A stretch of 64,000 nt of DNA from Chryseobacterium sp. T16E-39 (GCF_002216065.1 NZ_CP022282.1:434001-498000), one strand, 5' to 3'. Positions 51,956 through 60,635 are shown, counted from the first letter of the stretch. Numbers and translations: made by a program. The notes: generated by a model from the letters alone, not told the origin.

Positions 51956-53146
51956 ATGAAAAACCTGAGTATTATTGTATTTATTTTAGCTCTTTTAAAC
52001 ACTTTAGAGTCTCTGAGTATTGATCTGTATTTGCCTGCCTTTCCAAGTATGTCCAAAATTTTCCAGACCGATATCGGGCATATCCAGATTTCTATCTCTA
52101 TATTTTTTGCGGGTTTTGCTATTGGGCAGCTATTGTGGGGACCTTTATCCGATAAAAAAGGAAGAAAACCTATGCTGTATTGTGGATTGATTCTTTTTAT
52201 AGTAGGTGCGGTTGCCATAATTTTCACAAAAAATATCTATGTGTTATGGACAATGCGTTTTCTCCAGGCATTTGGCGGAAGTGCGGGTATTGTTATTGGC
52301 AGGGCGATCGTTATAGATTTGTATGATAAAGAAAAAGCCGTGGCCATTTTTTCCAAGCAATCTCAGATCAGTGGTATTGCTCCTATTGTTGCTCCTTTAC
52401 TGGGAAGTATCTTTTTAAGATTTTGGGGATGGAACAGCGCCTTTAGTTTTTTAAGTATTTTAGGGGCTTTAACTTTATTACTTGTTGTAAGATACATCCC
52501 TGAAACTAATTCTAAATTAACATCCCCTAAAACAACTGCAAATGAGATAGGGTTAAAAGAACAGTTAAGAATAATTCTTTCGAATAGAGATTTTATAATT
52601 AATACAATTATCGGAAGTATCGCTTTTGCTTCATTAATTATCTACATTTCCAATGCACCACTGCTGTTTATGGAGATACATGGATTTTCCAGTGAGGTCT
52701 TCAGTTTTATATTTGCTTTTAATTCTTTGGCACTGATATTAGCCGCCTATATAACCCCTAAATTAATACAGCGAATAAAGAATATCAAGATTTTATTATC
52801 AGCAACTATTTTGCTGCTTTCCATGAGCAGTCTGCATTTATTGGTGTCATTATGTCAGTTGCCTGTAGGCCTTGAAGTTGTGGTGTTATTTTCTTCTCTT
52901 ATTGCAATTGGTATTCTCTTTCCTATCACTACGGCTCATGCATTATCTCCTTTTAAAGAGGGGCGTGGTACTGCAGCGGCATTAATGGGCTTTATGCAAT
53001 TAATGGTTACTTTTTTGATGTCAGGATTAGTAGGAATGTTGGAAGCTAAATCCATCATACCAATGATCATTACGCGGATTGCCCTTGCTATGATAGCTGT
53101 GTATTTTGCATACTATACTTTTTCCCGCAAAAAAGTTTTAGCATAG
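51956..53146 (+). CDS. Bcr/CflA-family drug exporter (MFS)
   Basis: 396 residues from ATG 51956 (an ATG at 51938 would add six residues). Twelve helices with the Bcr/CflA signs SIDLYLPAFPSM after helix 1, GPLSDKKGRKPMLYCGL between helices 2 and 3 and RFLQAFGGSAGIVIGRAIV in helix 4. Members export bicyclomycin, chloramphenicol or sulfonamides with proton drive; the actual substrate is open. The AraC gene upstream is the likely regulator. Confidence 0.88.
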   Translation: MKNLSIIVFILALLNTLESLSIDLYLPAFPSMSKIFQTDIGHIQISISIFFAGFAIGQLLWGPLSDKKGRKPMLYCGLILFIVGAVAIIFTKNIYVLWTMRFLQAFGGSAGIVIGRAIVIDLYDKEKAVAIFSKQSQISGIAPIVAPLLGSIFLRFWGWNSAFSFLSILGALTLLLVVRYIPETNSKLTSPKTTANEIGLKEQLRIILSNRDFIINTIIGSIAFASLIIYISNAPLLFMEIHGFSSEVFSFIFAFNSLALILAAYITPKLIQRIKNIKILLSATILLLSMSSLHLLVSLCQLPVGLEVVVLFSSLIAIGILFPITTAHALSPFKEGRGTAAALMGFMQLMVTFLMSGLVGMLEAKSIIPMIITRIALAMIAVYFAYYTFSRKKVLA

Positions 53147-53349
53147 AATATCGATAAAAAAGGAAATGGAAGAGGTCAATACTTAAAATTATTCAATTTT
53201 TAAAGTACAATTAATCATATTTAAAAATGAATTTTTAAAGCCAATTCTATTGAACACGTGATTAATTTTTGCTATTTTTTGATCTTCATCATTAGTTTTG
53301 GGGATTTTTATCTGATAAAGTGAATAGAATTTTTCAGGTATTAGCAATA

Positions 53350-53395
53350 AAAAACCCAGCCGAAGCTGGGTAAAAACTAATAACCATGAAAACTC
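53350..53395 (+). promoter_or_regulatory. Hairpin plus AAACTAATAACCAT motif
   Basis: In the 405 nt between the exporter and ndk, a perfect hairpin ACCCAGC-CGAA-GCTGGGT (53354-53371) is followed by AAACTAATAACCAT (53375-53388). The same 14-nt motif recurs near 56657. No gene depends on it here; nothing else is visible in the gap except the ndk promoter. Confidence 0.4.
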
Positions 53396-53519
53396 AAATT
53401 AAACATGAGAATCGGAATAGAATAAACAATTACTGTGCCAAAGATTAATCTTGCATTTCTTAATAAAAGTTATTTTTATGTTAAAAAAAAATTAAAATAC
53501 AAGTAAGAATATTTTTTTG

Positions 53520-53527
53520 TAATTTTG
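53520..53527 (+). promoter_or_regulatory. -7 element of ndk
   Basis: TAATTTTG matches TAnnTTTG, 24 nt before the start of ndk. Confidence 0.55.
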
Positions 53528-53551
53528 CGGCATTAAAAAAAATATACGTTT

Positions 53552-53968
53552 ATGTCTAACATTACATTCACTATGATTAAGCCTGATGCGGTAGCAGACG
53601 GACATATCGGTGCTATATTAGGTAAAATTGCAGAAGGGGGTTTTAAGATCAAAGCTTTAAAGCTAACTCAACTTACTGTTGCTGATGCTAAAAAATTCTA
53701 TGAAGTACATGCTGAAAGACCATTCTATGGAGAATTAGTAGAATTCATGAGCTCAGGACCAATCGTTGCAGCGGTTTTAGAAAAAGACAATGCTGTTGAA
53801 GATTTCAGAACTCTTATTGGTGCTACTAATCCTGCAGAAGCAGCAGAAGGTACTATTAGAAAAATGTTTGCAAGAAGCATAGGAGAGAATGCTGTTCACG
53901 GTTCAGATTCTAACGAAAATGCTCTTATTGAGGCTCAATTCCATTTTTCTGGAAGAGAGATTTTCTAA
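53552..53968 (+). CDS. ndk: Nucleoside diphosphate kinase
   Basis: 138 residues, full length. FTMIKPDAV at the N-terminus and the active-site H116 in [12 protein letters not shown] define the family. It passes the gamma-phosphate of NTPs to NDPs through a phosphohistidine. Monocistronic with its own promoter and terminator. Confidence 0.96.
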   Translation: MSNITFTMIKPDAVADGHIGAILGKIAEGGFKIKALKLTQLTVADAKKFYEVHAERPFYGELVEFMSSGPIVAAVLEKDNAVEDFRTLIGATNPAEAAEGTIRKMFARSIGENAVHGSDSNENALIEAQFHFSGREIF

Positions 53969-53990
53969 GATAAAATTTTTTCAAAATATA

Positions 53991-54018
53991 AATCCGGAGA
54001 TGATTCTCCGGATTTTTT
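53991..54018 (+). terminator. Terminator of ndk
   Basis: Stem AATCCGGAGA / TCTCCGGATT with a 4-nt loop and a run of six T. Confidence 0.9.
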
Positions 54019-54022
54019 GTTT

Positions 54023-54071
54023 TATAACCACTTTGGTAGCTGAGGCTCTCGAAGCTACCAAAGTGATTATA
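54023..54071. repeat. Long hairpin over the alpha-fucosidase stop codon
   Basis: Arms TATAACCACTTTGGTAGCT (54023-54041) and AGCTACCAAAGTGATTATA (54053-54071) pair over 19 bp with a single mismatch, loop 11 nt. The right arm covers the stop codon of the minus-strand fucosidase gene. No T run follows on either strand, so it is not a standard terminator. Confidence 0.8.
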
Positions 54072-55905
54072 AATTACTTTCAATGGCTCCTACTTTTTCT
54101 CGATATAGCTCTAGTGGCTTGTCAAGTAATACAGCAATAACCGTTATGTTTTTATCCAATCTTTCTTTTGGAATATCTATATAAATAATTCCGGGTCTGT
54201 CATTCCAGTATAATTTATTATAGATATGATGACTGATTATCGAACCTTCACCTACAATACGGATTCTTGAGATATTATTTTTAATGCCTTTTAAAGCAAT
54301 AGGTCCTGTAGGTATTCCTTCTACAAAAAGATAAAGCGTTTGTTTATCTTTCGAAAGACTGCTCATTCCAGGATAATGTCCACCAGATAGCCCTTTCCCG
54401 GTTTCAAAGAGGGATTCGGCATGCTTGCTTATCCAGGATAAGGTTTGTGTATTTATTTTTGATGTTTTAGAGATGGTCATATCCATGCCATCCTGAGTAA
54501 GGCCCGATTGATCAAAAATATTGTTTCCTGCATGAACCTGTTCGGCAATTTCATAAATAGCTGATGATGTATCAGGATTTTCTATAAGTTTTCCTAAGGT
54601 AGAAATTTCTTTTCCTGTAGCCGTAATTGGTCTTATTTCTTTATCAAAATCCAATTCAACGACAGTAACATCCTGATCAAAATTAAGATTTGAAAAACGC
54701 AAAGTGAGATTTCCTTTAGGTTCCGGTATCATATTTACTTTTCCCTGAGGATCTCCAAGAACTTTTGCCGAAGTTGGTATGGAATTAAGTCCGTAAATTT
54801 TTGTGAGGTTTTTGGCTTCTTCCAGATAAATGAATAATTTTTTTTGATCCTTAGATAATGCAGATTTTCCCTTATAATTTTCGAAAGGAAGGCCCCGGCG
54901 GGTTCCATAAACGGCTTGTGGATATTTTGAAGTCCAACGTCCGATATTCTGTAATATTTCTATCTGTTCTTTAGGAAGGGTTCCGTCTTCTTTTGGCCCT
55001 ATATCAAGCAGAAGATTTCCGCCCATACTGATTACATCAGCCAAGGTGCGGACCAGCATATTCGGGGTTTTGTAATTGTGATCAAAAGGCTGGTAGCCCC
55101 ACGAATCATTCATTGTGTAGCATAACTCCCAATATGGATTTTGAGGTGTAATTACCGGAATGCCTTGTTCAGGGGTTTCATAATCTCCATGATCGTTTAA
55201 TCTGGAATTAATAATGATCTCCGGATTGTACTTTTTTAGAGTTTCTAAGGCTTTTGAAGCTTGCCATTCTTCTGAAGTATGTTCCCAATTTCCGTCGAAC
55301 CATAATAAATCCGGACGGTATTGATGGGAGAGATCTTCTAGCTGACTTTGATAATAATGAACGAAACTTTGCCATCGCTGGGGATCATTCTTGATGTCAT
55401 ACCTCTTTTTTGTTCTGGTATTCGTATCATAATAAGGATGGCTCCAATCCGGAAGAGAGTAGTAGAGACCCGTTTTTAAACCTGATTTTTTTAATTCTTC
55501 GACAAATGGTGTCAAAACATCTTTTTGGGCTAAAGAATTTTTGGGGATGGTAATAGCTTTTTCCGCTTTAGAGTCCCAAAGTGAAACACCATCATGATGT
55601 TTTGTTGTGATCACAGAATATTTAGCTCCCGAAGCTTTAATTAATTTCATCCAATATTGAGGATCAAATTTAGAAGCAGAGAATCCCTTCAGCTGCTTCA
55701 TATAATTTTCATGATTAATGTAATTATTAAAAAAAGACCATGATTCTGAAATCCCATCAACAGAGTATATTCCCCAATGAATAAATATTCCGAGCTTAGC
55801 ATCCTGAAACCATTCCATTTTTTTTAAATTAGTTTTATCCTGGGCATTGACATTGCCTGATGCCAGAACTCCTAATAAAAAAACGAAGATCCATTTGTTT
55901 TTCAT
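54067..55905 (-). CDS. Alpha-L-fucosidase (GH29)
   Basis: 612 residues with signal peptide (MKNKWIFVFLLGVLASGNVN). GH29 barrel: GIFIHWGIYSVDG, TTKHHDGVSLWDS and nucleophile D204 in LLWFDGNWEH; C-terminal beta domains (about 350-612) follow. It cleaves terminal alpha-L-fucose from glycans, in the periplasm or at the surface. No SusC/D or other glycosidase is adjacent, so it is not in a visible polysaccharide locus. Confidence 0.92.
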   Translation of the reverse strand: MKNKWIFVFLLGVLASGNVNAQDKTNLKKMEWFQDAKLGIFIHWGIYSVDGISESWSFFNNYINHENYMKQLKGFSASKFDPQYWMKLIKASGAKYSVITTKHHDGVSLWDSKAEKAITIPKNSLAQKDVLTPFVEELKKSGLKTGLYYSLPDWSHPYYDTNTRTKKRYDIKNDPQRWQSFVHYYQSQLEDLSHQYRPDLLWFDGNWEHTSEEWQASKALETLKKYNPEIIINSRLNDHGDYETPEQGIPVITPQNPYWELCYTMNDSWGYQPFDHNYKTPNMLVRTLADVISMGGNLLLDIGPKEDGTLPKEQIEILQNIGRWTSKYPQAVYGTRRGLPFENYKGKSALSKDQKKLFIYLEEAKNLTKIYGLNSIPTSAKVLGDPQGKVNMIPEPKGNLTLRFSNLNFDQDVTVVELDFDKEIRPITATGKEISTLGKLIENPDTSSAIYEIAEQVHAGNNIFDQSGLTQDGMDMTISKTSKINTQTLSWISKHAESLFETGKGLSGGHYPGMSSLSKDKQTLYLFVEGIPTGPIALKGIKNNISRIRIVGEGSIISHHIYNKLYWNDRPGIIYIDIPKERLDKNITVIAVLLDKPLELYREKVGAIESNL

Positions 55906-56045
55906 CGTAATAATTTTCTACTAAAATAAGGAAAGTCTCCAGCAATTCACTGTTTGAAGGCTAAATTCATTTTATGTTAAATTATATTCAGAATAAAGTT
56001 ATTTTTATAAAGTAAATAGTGAATGTAATCACCAAAACAAAATAT

Positions 56046-56537
56046 ATGAAAATGACAACAATTATTTTGATTATCACAGGAACATTAACCGCTCTTATCG
56101 GAGGTTTGTTTTATGCCTATTCCTGTTCAGTTATTTTAGGACTGGGAAAATTATCGGATGTCGAATATCTTAAAGCGATGCAATCCATCAACAGAGAAAT
56201 TCTTAATCCTGTATTCTTCCTGAGTTTTATGGGGACTGCAGCAATGCTTCCTATTGCTACTTTCGTATTTCGGGCACATCATCCTGTTTTTATTTTGCTT
56301 TTATTGGCTTCGATTGTTTATCTGATCGGTGTTTTCGGAGTTACGATTGTTGGTAACGTTCCTTTGAATGACCAGTTAGATCAGTTTGATATTGGAAATG
56401 CTACGGTAGAGGCAATAAGAAAAATGCGTGATGTTTTTGAAAACAGGTGGAATTTTCTGAATCATATAAGAGCCGTGTGCTCTACTATGAGCATTATTCT
56501 GGTCATTTGTGCCTGTATTTGGTCAAAAGTTGAATAG
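56046..56537 (+). CDS. DUF1772 (anthrone oxygenase-like) membrane protein
   Basis: 163 residues from ATG 56046 (a GTG at 56019 would add nine). Four helices with the family signs GGLFYAYSCSVILGLG in helix 1, NREILNPVFF in the first loop, NVPLNDQLDQFD and RWNFLNHIRAV before the last helix. Named after fungal anthrone oxygenases, but the bacterial members have no proven activity. Stand-alone gene. Confidence 0.78.
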   Translation: MKMTTIILIITGTLTALIGGLFYAYSCSVILGLGKLSDVEYLKAMQSINREILNPVFFLSFMGTAAMLPIATFVFRAHHPVFILLLLASIVYLIGVFGVTIVGNVPLNDQLDQFDIGNATVEAIRKMRDVFENRWNFLNHIRAVCSTMSIILVICACIWSKVE

Positions 56538-56654
56538 TTTTAAGTAGTAATACTTAATGCAAATTCCGTGTTTTTACGGATGCATTGTATTGCAATTTAT
56601 TGAGATCTTTACGCCAGCATAGAATAAAGAAAATTGAAGCTAAAGTCTTACGAC

Positions 56655-56719
56655 TGAAACTAATAACCATACTAAGCTCAGGTTTTCAAAGAAGAAAGGC
56701 AGCCTAAGGCTGCCTTTTT
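56655..56719 (+). terminator. AAACTAATAACCAT motif and bidirectional terminator
   Basis: A perfect stem AAGGCAGCC / GGCTGCCTT (loop TAA, 56697-56715) with T tail lies between convergent DUF1772 and rpe genes. About 25 nt before it stands AAACTAATAACCAT (56657-56670), also present at 53375. Upstream, small dyads (TCCGT/ACGGA near 56567; AGTC/GACT near 56645) give the transcript end some structure. Confidence 0.6.
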
Positions 56720-56745
56720 GTATGTTTTTTATTTTTAAAAGATCT

Positions 56746-57396
56746 TTAAATCTTTAAAAGCTCAATAGTTCTTTCCGGGCTTTCGGATGAGAAAACGGCA
56801 TTTCCTGCTACTAAAACATCAGCTCCTGCTTCAAATAATTTTGCTGCATTATCTAAATTAACGCCTCCATCCACTTCAATAAGGGCAGTGGAGTTGTTGG
56901 TTAAGATCAGATCCTTAGTTTCAGCGATCTTTTTGTATGTATTCTCAATAAATTTCTGACCTCCAAATCCTGGATTTACACTCATTAACAATACCAAATC
57001 TACATCTGCTATAATATCTTCCAACATTAAAACCGGGGTAGAAGGATTCAATACAACGCCTGCTTTCGCTCCTTTGCTCTGGATTAAGTGAATTGTTCTG
57101 TGCAAATGAGTACAAGCTTCATAGTGGATAGAAATCAGATCTGCTCCATGGTCAATAAATTCTTCAACATACTTTTCAGGTTCAACGATCATCAAATGAA
57201 CATCAACAAACTTTTTAGCGTGCTGCTGAACTGTTTTCATCACTGGAAAACCAAATGAAATATTAGGTACGAATCTCCCATCCATTACATCGATATGGAA
57301 CCAGTCTGCCTGAGAATTGTTCAGCATTTCAATGTCTCTTTGCAGATTCCCGAAGTCTGCGGATAAAAGGGAAGGAGCAATTAGCTTAGTTTTCAT
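56746..57396 (-). CDS. rpe: Ribulose-phosphate 3-epimerase
   Basis: 216 residues from ATG 57394-57396 (MKTKLIAPSLLSADFGNL); the frame is open further up to 57477 but that part is repeat-derived sequence. The TIM barrel shows WFHIDVMDGRFVPNISFG (metal ligands His, Asp), DVHLMIVEPE and VNPGFGGQKF, all standard for Rpe. It interconverts ribulose 5-phosphate and xylulose 5-phosphate in the pentose phosphate pathway. Array C lies 26 nt upstream of the start. Confidence 0.95.
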   Translation of the reverse strand: MKTKLIAPSLLSADFGNLQRDIEMLNNSQADWFHIDVMDGRFVPNISFGFPVMKTVQQHAKKFVDVHLMIVEPEKYVEEFIDHGADLISIHYEACTHLHRTIHLIQSKGAKAGVVLNPSTPVLMLEDIIADVDLVLLMSVNPGFGGQKFIENTYKKIAETKDLILTNNSTALIEVDGGVNLDNAAKLFEAGADVLVAGNAVFSSESPERTIELLKI

Positions 57397-57422
57397 TTTT
57401 ACTTTTATATTAGATTTATTAA

Positions 57423-57500
57423 AGATATCAGATGCAAGACACCAGATATCAGACCTGGTTTTTGCAAAGTCTGACATCTAATATCTTTTATCTGATGTCT
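57423..57500. repeat. Heptad-repeat array C (inverted arms)
   Basis: Left arm 57423-57457: AGATATC, AGATGCA, AGACACC, AGATATC, AGACCTG. Right arm 57466-57500: AAAGTCT, GACATCT, AATATCT, TTTATCT, GATGTCT. Both are in strict 7-nt register and are roughly inverted copies. On the minus strand the array starts 3 nt after the M42 peptidase stop codon with AGACATC, AGATAAA, AGATATT, AGATGTC, AGACTTT. Confidence 0.85.
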
Positions 57501-57503
57501 TTA

Positions 57504-58580
57504 TTAATGGTATTTCAATTTCATTTCCGGTTTTATTTTCAAAATAGTTTCGTAGATCAATGAGATGACATTTCCTACATCTTCTTTAGAAACCATTTCT
57601 ACCGTTGTATGCATATAGCGCAAAGGTAAAGAAATCAATGCACTTGGAACACCACCATTGGAGTGCGCGAACGCATCTGTATCCGTTCCTGTAGCTCTGC
57701 TTGCTGCGGCTCTCTGGAAAGGGATTTTTTTCGTTTTTGCTGTATCTATGATCAATTCTCTGATCGTATGATGAACACTTGGCGCAAAGAATATTACCGG
57801 ACCATCACCACATTTTTGATCACCTTCTTTTTTCTTTTCGATCATAGGGGTGGTCGTATCATGCGTAACGTCTGTTACAATAGCAATATTAGGTTTTATG
57901 GTGTCAGCAATCATATCCGCTCCATATAAACCTACTTCTTCCTGAACAGAATTTGTGATATATAAACCAAAAGGAATTGTCTTTTTATTTTCCTTTAAAA
58001 GCCTTGCAACTTCTGCGATCATAAATCCACCGATCCTGTTGTCTAAAGCACGACACACAAAATAACGGTTGTTCATCTCAAAGAATTCGTCTGGATAGGT
58101 GATCATGCACCCTACGTAGATCCCCATTTCTTCAACCTCTTTTTTCGAAGTTGCTCCACAGTCGATGAAGATATTTTCTATTTTTGGTGTGGGCTCATTT
58201 TGATTAGCACTTCGGGTATGAATAGCCGGCCATCCGAAAACACCTTTTACAATACCATTTTCTCCATGGATATGAACCACTTTTGAAGGAGCGATCGTTT
58301 GATCTGAACCTCCGTTTCGGATAACATAAATCAGTCCATCGTCTGTAATGTAATTAACATACCATGAGATCTCATCTGCGTGAGCTTCAATAACCACCTT
58401 GAATTCAGCTTCAGGATTGATAATTCCGTAACATGTTCCGTAGTGATCAACTTCAATTTTGTCCACATAAGGTCTGATATAATCCATCCAAACTTCCTGT
58501 CCTTTGTGCTCGTAACCGGTCGGAGATGATGTATTTAGGTATTTTTCTAAAAATTTTAAAGATTTCTTTTCAAATTTCAT
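57504..58580 (-). CDS. M42-family metallo-aminopeptidase
   Basis: 358 residues. Co-catalytic metal site residues in VIEAHADEISW, RALDNRIGG, SVQEEVGLYGADM, TDVTHDT and the closing MHTTVEMVSKED. M42 peptidases form tetrahedral dodecamers in the cytoplasm and trim N-terminal residues from peptides. Array C abuts its stop codon; rpe lies beyond on the same strand. Confidence 0.92.
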   Translation of the reverse strand: MKFEKKSLKFLEKYLNTSSPTGYEHKGQEVWMDYIRPYVDKIEVDHYGTCYGIINPEAEFKVVIEAHADEISWYVNYITDDGLIYVIRNGGSDQTIAPSKVVHIHGENGIVKGVFGWPAIHTRSANQNEPTPKIENIFIDCGATSKKEVEEMGIYVGCMITYPDEFFEMNNRYFVCRALDNRIGGFMIAEVARLLKENKKTIPFGLYITNSVQEEVGLYGADMIADTIKPNIAIVTDVTHDTTTPMIEKKKEGDQKCGDGPVIFFAPSVHHTIRELIIDTAKTKKIPFQRAAASRATGTDTDAFAHSNGGVPSALISLPLRYMHTTVEMVSKEDVGNVISLIYETILKIKPEMKLKYH

Positions 58581-58631
58581 AAAAAGGAATGATTTTTGCG
58601 TTCAATATTTGCTATAATACGCGTAAAAATA

Positions 58632-59336
58632 ATGAATTTTAGCAAGATTTTTTGTCTTTTTCTTTTCTTTTTTGGGATTGGTGTTTTTGGACAAACGGAT
58701 TCTATTATTGCTAAACCTCTGAGCCAATATCCTCCAGAGGCACTAAAAGTAGATGAATTTGGAAATAAATATTACTACGATGAAAGACAGAAAGCCAAGT
58801 TCTATGAGATAAATGGAGAAACAGTGGTGGTGATGGATGAGTTGGTATTACTCAATAAGCCCAAATTCAATAACCAGCTGGACAGAAACTATTATTATTT
58901 CCTTAATAAGAAATTGTACAGGGTATATCCCTTGTTTGTAGCTGCTTTACAGCAATACAGAGATATTCAGAAGGAAATGACCAATCTGGATAGTAAGGCT
59001 AAAAGAAAGTATGTGAGGGATCGGCAGAATATGTTGGCAGACCAATATGAAAAGCAACTGCGGGATCTTACAACAACAGAAGGGCAGGTTTTTGCTAAAT
59101 TAATGAACAGGGCAACAGGAAAGAATGTTTTTGAGATCATCAAAGAACTGAGAGGTGGATGGAGTGCCTTCTGGTGGAATGTAAAAGGAAAAATGGCAAG
59201 TATTGATCTCAAAGATCAGTATGACCCGCATAGAAACAGGACAGACGAATTTATAGAATCGCTGCTACAGTCTAACTGGAATTCAGGTTATCTTCAACCT
59301 TATCCGGGAGCTGGTGATTTTAAAGTAAAGAAATAA
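58632..59336 (+). CDS. Secreted DUF4294 protein
   Basis: 234 residues from ATG 58632; the frame is open to a TTG at 58596 but only this start gives a signal peptide (IFCLFLFFFGIGVFGQ). The body, with YYYDERQKAKFYEINGET, KKLYRVYPLFVAALQQYRDI and LMNRATGKNVFEIIKELRGG, matches DUF4294, a Bacteroidota-specific family of unknown role. It is divergent from the M42 peptidase, a neighbourhood I recall as common in Flavobacteriia. Confidence 0.8.
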   Translation: MNFSKIFCLFLFFFGIGVFGQTDSIIAKPLSQYPPEALKVDEFGNKYYYDERQKAKFYEINGETVVVMDELVLLNKPKFNNQLDRNYYYFLNKKLYRVYPLFVAALQQYRDIQKEMTNLDSKAKRKYVRDRQNMLADQYEKQLRDLTTTEGQVFAKLMNRATGKNVFEIIKELRGGWSAFWWNVKGKMASIDLKDQYDPHRNRTDEFIESLLQSNWNSGYLQPYPGAGDFKVKK

Positions 59337-59338
59337 TA

Positions 59339-59370
59339 AAAAATACCTGTAAGCAATTACAGGTATTTTT
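59339..59370. terminator. Bidirectional terminator DUF4294/NUDIX
   Basis: Perfect 12-bp stem AAATACCTGTAA / TTACAGGTATTT with A and T flanks. It overlaps the stop codon of the NUDIX gene (59357-59359). Confidence 0.85.
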
Positions 59371-59773
59371 CTTTTAATTTATCAAATACTATTTGGTCGA
59401 TAGGTAAAGGAAAAGGATTGTCCGGTCTGTTGATGTCTATCCATTCTGTTTTTTCAATGCAGGGATCCATAATCAGGAAATCTTCTTCATTGATAATATT
59501 GACTATATAATATATAGTAAGGAGTTGCTCATTTTCTCTGAACCTGGACACCAGAAAATCTTCCTGTGTATAAAAATGCTCTACAATATTTACCTTTACA
59601 TTAAGTTCTTCATCAAACTCCCGATGAAGACATTCCAAAAGTCCCTCTCCATATTCCAGCCCTCCTCCCGGAAATTTTATTAACTGATCACCTGCATATT
59701 CTTCAAATAAGGTAAGCACTTTATTATCTTTTACAGCACAGGCATATACCCTGACGTTGATCTTATCTATCAT
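59357..59773 (-). CDS. NUDIX hydrolase
   Basis: 138 residues. The Nudix box reads GGGLEYGEGLLECLHREF followed by DEELNV; the usual Gly near its end is Asn here, a tolerated change. Such enzymes hydrolyse nucleoside diphosphates linked to another moiety; the substrate is not predictable. Array D begins 37 nt upstream of its start. Confidence 0.85.
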   Translation of the reverse strand: MIDKINVRVYACAVKDNKVLTLFEEYAGDQLIKFPGGGLEYGEGLLECLHREFDEELNVKVNIVEHFYTQEDFLVSRFRENEQLLTIYYIVNIINEEDFLIMDPCIEKTEWIDINRPDNPFPLPIDQIVFDKLKEKYL

Positions 59774-59810
59774 ATAAACTATTTTGTATAGCTAAATTAA
59801 GGAAATTCGT

Positions 59811-59908
59811 GATAAGTTGAAAGTTGAAAGTTGAAAGCTGAAAGTTCAAAATTGAAAATGGGATTTCGGGGGCTTATTCCACTTTCCTTTTTCAACTTTC
59901 AACTTATC
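59811..59908. repeat. Heptad-repeat array D with perfect 19-bp inverted ends
   Basis: Left arm GATAAGTTGAAAGTTGAAA (59811-59829) and right arm 59890-59908 are exact inverted copies. Inside the left side three GTTGAAA units and GCTGAAA, GTTCAAA, ATTGAAA follow in 7-nt phase (59816-59857); the centre has GGGATTTCGGGGG, like the GGGATTC/GGGTTTC units of array A. The right end lies 1 nt from the mnmD stop codon; on that strand the units read AGTTGAA, AGTTGAA, AAAGGAA, AGTGGAA. Confidence 0.88.
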
Positions 59909-59909
59909 G

Positions 59910-60599
59910 TTACTTCTTCACAGCATTCAGCATCTCTCTCTTTCCCGGTGGGCCCTGTTTCTTTTCAACACTAAAATTTAGTTCCTGGAGGATTCTCCTT
60001 ACACTGCCTTTAGAGGAGTAGGTCGTTAATAATCCGTTCACACTCATTTTGTCCGAAACCATTTCAAATAATGGCTTTTCCCATAGGTCTGGTTGTACAC
60101 GGGCACCAAAACAATCGTAATAAACGAGATTTATTTTAGGTAAATCAATGTTTTTTAACTCAAAAAAATCACATTTTATCTTTTTTAAATTAAAATTTTT
60201 AATGATTTCAACTGGTTTTTCCCACTCTGCTGTGTGAATTTTCTGATAAATTTCTTTGAATTCAATGTTATCAAAAAGTTCAAAATAGGATAAATCTTTA
60301 ATTTCTGATTCATTTATGGGATATTTTTCCAGCGTGAAATAATTAATTACATGATTTTTGTCAGTTTTTAAATATTCATTAATTGTAACCAAAACATTCA
60401 AACCTGTTCCAAAACCGAGTTCTAAAATATTAATTTCGTAATCATTTATCAAAATTAGTCCATTTTTGATAAACACATGTTCGGCTTCTTGTAAGGCTCC
60501 ATGATGGGAATGATAATTTTCATTTAATTCACTGATAAACAATGTTTTACTGCCGTCGTTTGTGGTCTTTATTTCTCTTTTCACCCTTTTTTTTGTCAA
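59910..60599 (-). CDS. mnmD: tRNA mnm5s2U34 methyltransferase MnmD
   Basis: 229 residues of the MnmC1/MnmD family: ELNENYHSHHGALQEAEHVF near the N-terminus, SAM motif ILELGFGTGLNVLVT, and YYDCFGARVQPDLWEKP with TTYSSKGSVRRIL downstream. It methylates the aminomethyl group on U34 of wobble-position tRNAs; it lacks the FAD oxidase half of E. coli MnmC, which is the norm outside Proteobacteria. Array D abuts its stop codon. Confidence 0.92.
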   Translation of the reverse strand: MTKKRVKREIKTTNDGSKTLFISELNENYHSHHGALQEAEHVFIKNGLILINDYEINILELGFGTGLNVLVTINEYLKTDKNHVINYFTLEKYPINESEIKDLSYFELFDNIEFKEIYQKIHTAEWEKPVEIIKNFNLKKIKCDFFELKNIDLPKINLVYYDCFGARVQPDLWEKPLFEMVSDKMSVNGLLTTYSSKGSVRRILQELNFSVEKKQGPPGKREMLNAVKK

Positions 60600-60635
60600 A
60601 TTTAGTCTAAAATTTTTATATTTAGAAAATTATGT

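Noticed and set aside
53386..53448. 20-codon frame (MKTQIKHENRN...) after the hairpin before ndk
   Set aside because: No composition bias, no partner gene and no conservation evidence available; the sequence is better explained as part of a hairpin/motif element.
57397..57477. Longer N-terminus for rpe (MSDFAKTRSD...)
   Set aside because: These codons translate heptad array C; all Rpe proteins I know start near APSLLSADF, so ATG 57396 is used.
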